A stretch of DNA of 64,000 nucleotides from DATILL01 sp035476575 (GTDB lineage Bacteria > Actinomycetota > Actinomycetes > Mycobacteriales > JACQDL01). The stretch spans positions 1 through 64,000 of the forward strand of contig DATILL010000124.1 of the NCBI GenBank assembly GCA_035476575.1, read 5' to 3'. Every line of letters starts with the position of its first letter. Position 1 is the stretch's first letter. Below, piece after piece: positions 56,959-64,000 of this stretch. Made by a program: the position numbers and the translations under genes. The notes under the pieces are model-generated. The model saw only the letters and a program-made list of their open reading frames with translations. It was not told the DNA's origin and did no database searches.

Positions 56959-57356
56959 TCGTCGAGATCGACCCAGCCTCGCCGCTGCCTCCGTATGAGC
57001 AGATCCGGCAGCAGGTCGCGGCCCTCGTCGGCTCTGGCGAGCTGCCGGTCAGTGCCCGGCTGCCCAGCATCAGGCAGCTCTCCGCGGATCTCGGGCTGGC
57101 CGCCGGAACGGTGGCCCGGGCCTATCGCGAGCTGGAGGCAGCGGGCTACCTGAAGAGCCGGGTCGGCCAGGGCACCGTGGTCGCCGGCCGGCCGGGTCTG
57201 CCCGCGGCCGAGCGTCGCCGCCGGCTGGCGGACGCCGCCCGTGCCTACGCCAGCGCGGTGCGACAGCTCGGCGTTGAGCCGGCCAGTGCCCTGGACGCCG
57301 TCCGCCACGAGCTCGACCAACACCCGGGCCGGTCACCCGGGCCCGCCGCACCGTAA
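56955..57356 (+). CDS. GntR-family regulator, YtrA subfamily
   Basis: A 133-aa regulator. The winged helix is PPYEQIRQQVAALVGSGEL, then LPSIRQLSADLGLAAGTVARAYRELEAAGYL. The short C-terminal helical tail (about 50 residues) in place of a ligand domain defines the YtrA type. GTG at 56955 overlaps the stop of the membrane protein gene. The perfect palindrome at 56076 is the likely operator. Confidence 0.9.
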   Translation: MIVEIDPASPLPPYEQIRQQVAALVGSGELPVSARLPSIRQLSADLGLAAGTVARAYRELEAAGYLKSRVGQGTVVAGRPGLPAAERRRRLADAARAYASAVRQLGVEPASALDAVRHELDQHPGRSPGPAAP

Positions 57357-57507
57357 CCGGGCCCGCCTGCGAACGGGCCGGATGGGGGCCGGGCAGGATG
57401 GGGCGGTGCCAGCGGGAGACACCGTGTCGATTCGCCGGCGTCCCGTTCGTCATGACAGTGACCGCAGCCGCTGTGGTCACCCGCGAAAGACAACCCGAGG
57501 GGGGAAC

Positions 57508-57855
57508 ATGTAGTTCCTGTTGCTGATCCACGCCGACGAGGTCGCCTAGGACAACGCGACCAAGGACGAACGCAAGGAAATGTACACCGCACACGAGGCG
57601 TTCGTCGGGGCCATGCAGGAGGCCGGCGTGACGGGCGTCGCGAGCGCCCAGCTCGGCAACAGCTCGGCTGGCGCGATCGTGCGCGGGCAGGGCGCGGACG
57701 CGCTGGTCACCGACGGGCCGTTCGCCGAGGCCCGCGAGCAGCTCGCCGGGCTGTACGTGCTCGACTGCGCGGACCTGGACGAGGCGCTGGCGCTGGCCAC
57801 GCTGGTGCCCGGGTCGCCCGGCCTCGCCGTCGAGATCCGTCCCGCCATGTCCTGA
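57508..57855 (+). pseudogene. YCII/DGPF-domain protein with two in-frame amber codons
   Basis: From the ATG at 57508 the frame reads M-stop-FLLLIHADEVA-stop-DNATKDERKEMYTAHEAF and on to 57855, a full 116-codon DGPF/YCII protein (AGAIVRGQGADALVTDGPFAEAREQLAGLYVLD). TAG codons occupy position 2 (relatives have Lys, AAG) and position 14 (relatives have Trp, TGG); both differ by a single base. A GAGGGGGGAA site precedes the ATG. A shorter product from ATG 57580 would lack the first strand. It lies 5 bp before an ECF sigma gene that is also damaged. Most likely it is a pseudogene. Confidence 0.8.
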
Positions 57856-57860
57856 CCGCC

Positions 57861-59138
57861 GTGGCCACCGGCACCGGCACCGCCGACGTCGCGGCCGCGG
57901 TCGAGCGGGCGCACCGGGACCACTGGGCGCGCCTGCTCGCCCTGCTCACCGGCCAGCTCCGCAGCCTGGACCTGGCCGAGGACTGCCTGGCCGAGGCGTT
58001 CGTGTCCGCGCTGTCCGCCTGGGCCGGTCAGGGCGTGCCAGCCCGCCCGGAGGCGTGGCTGCTCACCACCGCGCGCAACCGGGCGATCGACGTGCTGCGC
58101 CGGGAGGCCACGGTCGCCCGCAAGCTGCCGCTGCTCATCACCGACCCGGTCCAGACCGGCGAGCCGACCGACGGGGAGGATGAGATGCCCACCATCCCCC
58201 ACGAGCGGCTGCGGCTGCTGTTCACCTGCTGCCATCCGGTGTTCACCTGCTGCCATCCGGCGCTGGCGCCGGAGGCCCGGGTGGCGCTGACCCTGCGCTG
58301 CGTCGGTGGGCTGACCACGTCCGAGGTGGCCCGCGCCTTCCTGGTCGCCGAGCCCACGATGGCGGCCCGGATCACCCGGGCCAAGAAGAAGATCACCGCG
58401 GCCGGCATCCCCTACCGGGTGCCCGCCGACACCGAGCTCCCCGAGCGGCTGTCCGGGGTGCTCGCCGTCCTGTACCTCATCTTCACCGAGGGGTACGCCG
58501 TCACGTCGGGCGACGTACCGATCCGGCGGGAGCTGGCGGCCGAGGCGATCCGGCTGGCCCGGACCGTTGCCGGGCTGATGCCGGACGAGCCGGAGGTGCC
58601 GGCGCTGCTGGCCCTGATGCTGCTGCAGCACTCCCGCCGGGACGCCCGCTTCGCCGCCGACGGCCGGCTGGTGCTGCTGCCGACCAGGACCGGTCGCGCT
58701 GGCCCGCCGCGGAGATCGCCGAGGCGACTGGGCTGATCGCGCGGGCCGTCCGGCGCGGCCAGCCTGCCGGGGCCGTACCTCCTGCAGGCGGCCATCGCCG
58801 CCGAGCACGCCGCCACCCGCCGGGCCGAGGACACCGACTGGCTGGCTATCGCCACGCTGTACGGCGAGCTGGAGCGGCTGACCGGCTCGCCGGTGGTCCG
58901 GCTCAACCGGGCCGTGGCGGTGGCCGAGGTGGACGGTCCGGCGGCCGGGCTGGCGCTGCTGGCCGGGCTGGACGGGCCGCTCGCCCGGTACCACCTGCTG
59001 CCGGCCGTGCGGGCCGACCTGCTCCGCCGGCTCGGCCGGACCGCCGAGGCCAGTACGGCGTACGACGAGGCCATCGCGCTGGCCGGCGCCACCGCCGAAC
59101 GCGAGTTCCCCCAGCGCCGCCGCGCCGAGCTTCCCTGA
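57861..59138 (+). pseudogene. ECF sigma factor with SnoaL/TPR-like extension (ECF42 type), two indels
   Basis: The reading starts with GTG 57861. Sigma regions 2 (HRDHWARLLALL to AEAFVSALSAW) and 4 (ALTLRCVGGLTTSEVARAFLV) are intact. The long C-terminal extension is typical of ECF42 factors paired with DGPF proteins. One base is missing near 58680 and one is extra in the G-run at 58769-58772; between them a TGA at about 58734 ends the first frame, after which the original frame resumes (DTDWLAIATLYGELERL) to 59138. A 21-bp tandem duplication (58221-58260) inserts VFTCCHP in region 4's approach. Intact length would be about 425 aa. Confidence 0.8.
58221..58260. repeat. 21-bp in-frame tandem duplication in the sigma factor gene
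   Basis: TTCACCTGCTGCCATCCGG occurs at 58221 and again at 58242, a 21-bp shift that duplicates FTCCHP. Family members have one copy of this conserved segment. It is a recent duplication that adds seven residues to the reading frame. Confidence 0.85.
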
Positions 59139-59297
59139 CCGCCGTCCCGCCCCTCCGCTCGGCCCACTTGTCACGAAGGTGGCGTTCGTTGACAGACAAG
59201 GTTATGGGCGTTTTAGTACATATCACGTGTGCCAGACCGGCATGCCATCCCCTCACCGCCGGTCCATCCCCGGGACCGGCCCCGGCAGGAGGTCAGC

Positions 59298-60960
59298 GTG
59301 GAGCGCAGACGCCTGTTCGTCCTGCTCACGGCACTCGCCATGAGCCTCTTGATCCCCGCCAGCATGGGTCTGGCCGCGCCCAGCGGCCTGCCCCCGTCGT
59401 CCCCCGACCGCACCAGCGCCGACTACCGCGTCGTCGGCGCGAAGACGGCCGTCGACCGCAGCGCGATCGCCCGCACCGGCGCTGCGATCAACTACGTCGA
59501 GGACGCCGCGATCAACGTCACCGCCACCCCCGAGGAGGTCCGCAAGATCCAGAAGCTCGGCTTCACCGTCGCCCTGGACTCCGTACCGGCGCCTAGCGGC
59601 ACCGTCGGGACCAACGACTTCCCCACCGCCGACTCGAACTACCACAACTACGCCGAGATGACCACGGAGGTCAACAACCTGGTTGCCGCCCACCCGACCA
59701 TCGCGCAGCAGAGCGTGATCGGCCAGTCCTACCAGGGTCGCAACATCGTCGTGGTGAAGATCTCCGACAACGTTGCCACCGACGAGGCCGAGCCCGAGGT
59801 GCTCTTCACCCACCACCAGCACGCCCGCGAGCACCTGACCGTGGAGATGGCGCTGTACCTGCTGCACCAGCTCCTCGACCTCTACGGCAGCGACACCCAC
59901 ATCACCGACCTGGTCAACAGCCGGGAGATCTGGATCGTGCCGGATCTGAACCCGGACGGCGGCGAGTACGACATCGCGACCGGCGCATACCGGTCCTGGC
60001 GCAAGAACCGCCAGCCGAACGCCGGCTCGTCCTTCGTCGGCACCGACCTGAACCGCAACTGGGGCTACAAGTGGGGCTGCTGCGGCGGATCGTCCGGCAG
60101 CACGTCGAGCGAGACCTACCGGGGCTCGGCGCCGTTCTCCGCACCAGAGACGCTCGCCCTGTCGAGCTGGGTGAAGACCCGGGTGGTCGGCGGCAAGCAG
60201 CAGATCACCACCAACATCGACTTCCACACCTACAGCCAGCTGGTGCTCTGGCCTTACGGCTACACCTTCAACGACACCGACCCCGGGCTGACCGCCGACG
60301 ACCAGGCCGTCTACTCCACCATGGGCAACGCGATGGCCGCCAGCAACGGCTACACCCCCGAGCAGGCCAGCGACCTGTACATCGCCGACGGGACGATCGA
60401 CGACTGGCTGTGGGGAAGCCAGCACATCTTCAGCTACACCTTCGAGATGTATCCCGGGCCGTCCGGCTCGGGCGGCGGCTTCTACCCGCCGGACGAGGTG
60501 ATCTCGGCACAGACCTCCCGGAACCGGGCCGCCGTGCTCTACCTGCTGGACAACTCCGACTGCCCGTACAAGGTGATCGGCAAGCAGGCGCAGTACTGCG
60601 GCGGGCCACCCCCGCCAGGCACGACGTTCACCAACGGCACCTAACGTGTCCATCCCGGACGCCGGGGCGGCGGTGTTCAGCCCGATCACGATGAGCGGCG
60701 TCAGCGGCAACGCGCCGGCGACCCTGCCGGTGTCAGTGAACATCCAGCACACCTGGCGGGGTGACCTGGTGATCGACCTGGTCGCGCCGGACGGCTCGAC
60801 GTACCGGCTGAAGAGCTTGAGCAGCTCGGACAGCGCCGACATCGCGACGTACACCGTCAACGCCTCCAGCGAGGTCGCCAACGGCACCTGGCAGCTCAAG
60901 GTGCAGGACGTGGCTGCTCAGGACGTCGGCTTCATCGACACCTGGAGCCTGACCTTCTGA
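59298..60960 (+). pseudogene. Secreted M14 zinc carboxypeptidase with C-terminal P-domain, split by a 1-nt frameshift
   Basis: GTG at 59298 with GGCAGGAGG upstream starts a signal peptide (LFVLLTALAMSLLIPASMGLAAP). A propeptide-like part and an M14 domain follow, with HHQHAREHLTVE (zinc His and Glu), DLNPDGGEYD, TDLNRNWGYKWG, IDFHTYSQLVLWPYGY (zinc His) and FTFEMYP-type catalytic Glu (TFEMYPG). The frame stops at 60644 after FTNGT. One extra T at about 60642 separates it from a complete proprotein-convertase P-domain (VSIPDAGAA to IDTWSLTF) ending at 60960. The peptidase alone may still be secreted and active. Confidence 0.82.
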
Positions 60961-60973
60961 CGTCCCCACCCAG

Positions 60974-61056
60974 TGTGGTCACCTCTCGGCGTTGTGGTGA
61001 CCTCTTGTTGGTCCAAGGACCCCAAGAGGTCACCACACGGCGCAGAGGTGACCACA
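60974..61056. repeat. Dispersed intergenic repeat, locus C: long hairpin
   Basis: TGTGGTCACCTCT-cggcgt-TGTGGTGACCTCT (60974-61005) is followed after a 19-nt loop by AGAGGTCACCACA-cggcgc-AGAGGTGACCACA (61025-61056). The two 32-nt arms pair perfectly over 13+13 bases around a 6-nt internal loop, and the terminal loop holds a GGTCC/GGACC dyad. It follows the P-domain stop by 14 bp and could end transcription. It is built from the same units as the repeats at 27676 and 46130. Confidence 0.9.
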
Positions 61057-61129
61057 CCAGGAGCCTGAGGCATGGTGAGCGGGCCCGATGCGGGTGAGCC
61101 GACCCCGCAGCCGCTCTACGCTGGGCACC

Positions 61130-62264
61130 ATGACGCCGGACGACGAGGAGTTCCTCACCAACGTCTACCAACAGCTCGACAAGCGCGCCGGGCCGCCGAC
61201 CTCCCCGCAGTACCGCACTGGAGGAGCTGCCCGGTGACGTGATCGGGCCGGACGCCGTCCGCCTGCTCGGGCGCAGCGTCGCCCGGACGACGCCCGGCGA
61301 GGCGTTCTTCCTCACCGGGCTGCGCGGTTCCGGCAAGACAGTCCAACTGCTCCGGCTCAAGCAGGACCTGGAACGAAGCGGCTTCGCCGTGGTGATGTTC
61401 AGCGCCGAGGACTACCCCAACATGCACGAGCCGCTGAACATCGTGGACATGCTGTTCTTCCTGGTCGGTGCAATCTCCGACAAAGCGGTCGAGAGCGATC
61501 TGATCGACACCGACGGCACGGGCGACTCACCGGGCTGGTCCCGGCTGCGCACCTGGCTGAAGAAGCTGCCCGGCAGGATCGAGCTGACCCGAGCGCGGAG
61601 CTGAGCTTTCCGGCGCTGCTGGAGGCGAAGGTCAGCCTCAAGGCCGAGCTGCGCCGTGACCGTTCGTTCGTCGCCGCGCTGCGGGACCTCCTGGAGGGCC
61701 GGCTGTCCGAGCTGGTCAGCCAGGCGGACCAGATCGTCACCGAGCTGGCCGAGAAGATGCGGGCCCGGTGATGGGATCCGACATCCTGAAAGGGCCTGGT
61801 GGTGATCGTCGACTCCCTGGGCCACAACCGCGCCGTGGAGAGCAAGCAGTTCCAGCAGGTCCGGCGGGCGCTGATCAACCTGTTCGACCGGGACTACGAC
61901 AACCTGCGCCTCACCCGCTGCCGCACGATCTACACGCTGCCGACGTACGCCCCGGTGAGCGCCGGCAAGGTGGTCCGCCGGGTGACGAACGTCAAGATCG
62001 TCACCCGCAATGGCGACCTCGTGCCGGCCGGCGTCGAGGCGCTGCGCACCCTGCTCGCCCGCCGCATTCCGAGCGGCGACCTGCTGCGGATCTTCCCAGA
62101 CGACAAGGCGGGCACCTGCACATCCTGCTCATGCTCGCCATGGAGGTGATCACGCAGGCCGAGTCGCTGACCAGCATTTCGTGCTGGGCTACCAGAACGG
62201 CAGGACGTGGTACGACGTGCACCCGCTGCTGCGTGACGAGATCGGCGATGGCCAGCCGGGCTGA
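61130..62264 (+). pseudogene. P-loop ATPase (AAA/STAND-like), broken by several frameshifts and deletions
   Basis: ATG 61130 starts MTPDDEEFLTNVYQQLDKRAG; near 61215 the frame shifts into LPGDVIGPDAVRLLGRSV with Walker A GLRGSGKTVQLL. Another shift near 61600 leads to ELSFPALLEAKVSLKAEL, then about 61790 to VVIVDSLGHNRA (Walker B-like) and CRTIYTLPTY. After about 62110 a large part is missing, and a last piece FVLGYQNG-TWYDVHPLLRDEIGDG ends at 62264. Each piece keeps good codon bias. Intact relatives are actinobacterial ATPases paired with a TPR protein; their function is unknown to me, with conflict systems a possible home. Confidence 0.65.
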
Positions 62265-63278
62265 GCCCGAGCCGCGGTTCCTGTCCCCGGCCGGCGAGCG
62301 TGCCTGGACCTGGCTGCGCCGGCACCTGGACCTGGCGAACGGCTTCTGGCTCGGCTTCGTCTTCACCGCCGACCAGTACGCCGAGCGCACCCTCCGGGAG
62401 CGGGCCAGGGGTAACCGACGGCTGCATGTGGCGCCGTTCGTCGTCCTGGAGCCGGGCACGCCCGGGGAGCTGGCCGACCTGCTCGGGGTTCTGGACGAAC
62501 GGGCCGCCGATCCGCCCGGGTGTACCTGGGTGGCCGCCCCCCGGTCTGACCCGGACTGGGTCGAGGCGTGGGCGCGGTTCCTCAGGTCGCTGAACCACCG
62601 GCGCGAACCTGCGTGGCCGGCTCGGCGGGCTGGTCCTGGTCGCGTCGCCGGCTGCCAAGGCGCCCGCCCAGCTTGAGAGCCCGGACCTGTGGTTGGTGCG
62701 CGACCTGTTCGTCGAGCTGGCCGTCGAGCGGCCGGCAACCCGTTGATGCCTCGAGAGCGCGAGCCGGGCACCGACGCAACGAACACCCGCGTAACCATGT
62801 CCGCGGCCTGTCGCTGGACGACTCCTCTGACGAGCTTGCCCACGAGACCGCAGTGCTGGTCGCGATGCCGCGGGGTGAGCTGGCGACGACGGGCCGGGAT
62901 CGCGCGGCGAACGCGGTGGGACGCGCGCTGCGGGACGGCAGCGACCAGACGGCGGCGGTGCTGCTGCTGGCGATGGCCGAGGGGTACGCCGAGTCCGGCG
63001 ACGTCGCCGGTGGGCTGGACCTGGCCCGCCGATCGCTGGACCTCTCCGATGCCGATGAGGAAACCCGGATCGGTGCCCTCGACCTCGCGGCCGAACTCGC
63101 CGTGGCCACCTCCGACTTCGAGCTCGGCACCCCCGAGGCCCTGCGCGACCTGTCCGTCAGCCTCGACAGGGTCGCCGAGATCGAGGAGCAGCTCGGTCAC
63201 GACGTGGAGGCGGAGGCCGCCCACCGCCGGGCGGCCGAGGCCGAGAACCACTACACGATCATCACGGGAGATGCCTGA
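62248..63278 (+). pseudogene. TPR-type partner of the ATPase, frameshifted
   Basis: ATG 62248, overlapping the ATPase end by 17 nt, reads MASRAEPEPRFLSPAGERAWTW and FVVLEPGTPGELADLLGVLDERA. Near 62605 the frame shifts into RLGGLVLVASPAAKAPAQLESPDLWLVRDLFVELA with a stop near 62744. From about 62800 a third frame reads SSDELAHETAVLVAMPRGEL and then two or three tetratricopeptide-like helix pairs (AVLLLAMAEGYAESGDVAGGLDLARRSL, QLGHDVEAEAAHRRAAEAE) to 63278. Intact relatives have more repeats, so a middle section is probably gone. The gene is not functional as read. Confidence 0.6.
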
Positions 63279-63526
63279 CGGGCCAGCCCTGCCGCCTGAC
63301 CGTCGTGATCCCGGTTGCTCTCGTTCTCCATTCGACTGTTCCGTGCCGAACGGCGAACAGGTCGGCCTCGCGGGCCGACATCTCGGCGTATGGATTGTGG
63401 ACGTGCGTCGCCGACCATTCCGGCCCGGCCAGACGACCATTTCAGCCGTCTGGCCGGGCGCCGTACCCACCGGCCCAGCAGGCGCGGTGGCGACCCTTAC
63501 GCCACGCTCGTCCGGACGTCGGTCAG

Positions 63527-63784
63527 CTACTTCGCCTGACCGCGGTAGCCTACTGGCCCCTCGCCCGGGAACTGGGCTGCTCCCTGGAAGCTGGCCCCGT
63601 CGTCGAAGAACGTGATCGCCGCGTTGCCTTGTGTGCCCGCCCAGGACACCTGGGTGCCGTTCGCGGGCCGGCCACTTTGCGGCACCACCGCCTTCCGATT
63701 TTGGATAACAACGGTCAGGTCAGAGTCGTCATGCCATTCCGCGTTGGGTCCACCCCACTGGATCTGCGTCCGATACGTCGCCAT
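63527..63784 (-). CDS. Small OAA-type (Oscillatoria agardhii agglutinin-like) lectin-domain protein, 85 aa
   Basis: The ATG at 63784 with AAGGGGGA nine bases upstream begins MATYRTQIQWGGPNAEW, matching the opening of OAA-family lectins (Y-x-V-x-N-QWGG-x-x-x-PW). The end GAAQFPGEGPVGYRGQ matches their closing GEGPIGFR motif. These are cyanobacterial and myxobacterial high-mannose-binding barrels, usually with repeats of about 66 residues; here there is one repeat, with an atypical middle (RPANGTQVSWAGTQG). An upstream in-frame GTG (63892) is less likely. There is no signal peptide. The low-GC flank suggests acquisition. The family call rests on the two end motifs only. Confidence 0.55.
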   Translation of the reverse strand: MATYRTQIQWGGPNAEWHDDSDLTVVIQNRKAVVPQSGRPANGTQVSWAGTQGNAAITFFDDGASFQGAAQFPGEGPVGYRGQAK

Positions 63785-63959
63785 GCCGTAGTTCCCCCTT
63801 AACGTGATATTGCCCGGATCTTGTACGACGTCCGCCGGGATCTCCCAAGGGGCTCCCCCGGCCGGCGCACCGAAGAATACGCCACTATCCACTCCAGAGC
63901 TTTGTTCGACCGGGGCTTTGTCAGGTAGTGTGATTTATTGTCGCGGCATTGGGATGGTG

Positions 63960-63997
63960 ACACCCGATCGGCACATTACTTCCCCTAATCGGGTGAC
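63960..63997. terminator. Inverted repeat near the right edge
   Basis: CACCCGAT and ATCGGGTG are 8-bp arms around a loop of about 20 nt that is AT-rich. It may be a terminator or a regulator site upstream of the lectin-like gene. The stretch 63785-64000 otherwise shows no gene. Confidence 0.4.
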
Positions 63998-64000
63998 GCC

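Noticed and set aside
57508..57855. Amber suppression or a pyrrolysine/selenocysteine-like readthrough in the YCII gene
   Set aside because: No downstream stem-loop or suppressor tRNA is visible, the replaced residues are ordinary Lys and Trp, and the adjoining sigma gene is also broken, so pseudogene decay is simpler.

Overview
The window is chromosomal DNA of a high-GC Gram-positive bacterium (Actinomycetota). Codon third positions are almost all G or C, GTG starts are frequent, and many genes overlap by 4 nt (ATGA/GTGA). The core gene set follows the order known from mycobacteria and streptomycetes: sigB-type sigma factor with a DtxR/IdeR regulator, lexA beside a divergent LysM gene, hflX-dapF-miaA, a DUF349 gene, miaB, gluABCD, rny, recX-recA and a DUF3046 gene. 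No tRNA, rRNA, CRISPR array or complete insertion sequence was seen. I would not name a genus.

Layout. 1-2.5 kb is compositionally different (visibly AT-richer). It holds a long membrane-anchored protein running off the left edge, a small protein and an IS110 transposase remnant. 2.5-9 kb: an alpha/beta hydrolase, a dtd remnant, a BlaI/M56 pair with a palindromic operator, a quinone-oxidoreductase-like enzyme, the principal-like sigma factor and acuC. 9-19 kb: the DtxR/IdeR regulator, a Nudix protein, a TPR-GGDEF protein, an S9 peptidase, a ybjQ remnant, thiC with its TPP riboswitch and a membrane endonuclease/phosphatase-fold protein. 19-26 kb: small DUF proteins, the SOS locus (LysM protein and lexA, divergent, sharing two SOS boxes), a PAP2 phosphatase and tatA. 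26-36 kb: hflX, an MFS gene with a 1-nt frameshift, dapF, miaA, a DUF349 protein, a damaged AbiEi/DUF559 gene between 27-bp direct repeats, and miaB. 35.5-39 kb: the gluABCD amino-acid ABC transporter. 39-45 kb: a HAD phosphatase, rny, recX, and recA interrupted by an intein. 45-57 kb: a DinB-fold protein, lhr helicase, a secreted 5'-nucleotidase, two acetyltransferases, glyA behind a ZTP riboswitch, and a membrane protein/GntR pair with an AT-rich palindromic operator. 57-64 kb is a decay zone: a YCII/DGPF gene with two amber codons, its ECF sigma partner with two compensating indels, an M14 carboxypeptidase split by 1 nt from its P-domain, a shattered two-gene ATPase/TPR locus, and a small lectin-like gene.

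Two patterns cut across the annotation. First, an intergenic repeat family built from 13-bp arms (TGTGGTCACCTCT and a variant) occurs at three separate places (27.7, 46.1 and 61.0 kb), once as a long hairpin. Second, unusually many genes keep both ends but have lost the middle (dtd, ybjQ, AbiEi/DUF559, the ATPase) or carry single-base shifts. This means either active gene decay or indel errors in the assembly. The best candidates for something new are the repeat family, the lectin-like protein, the decayed ATPase/TPR pair and the left-edge membrane protein.
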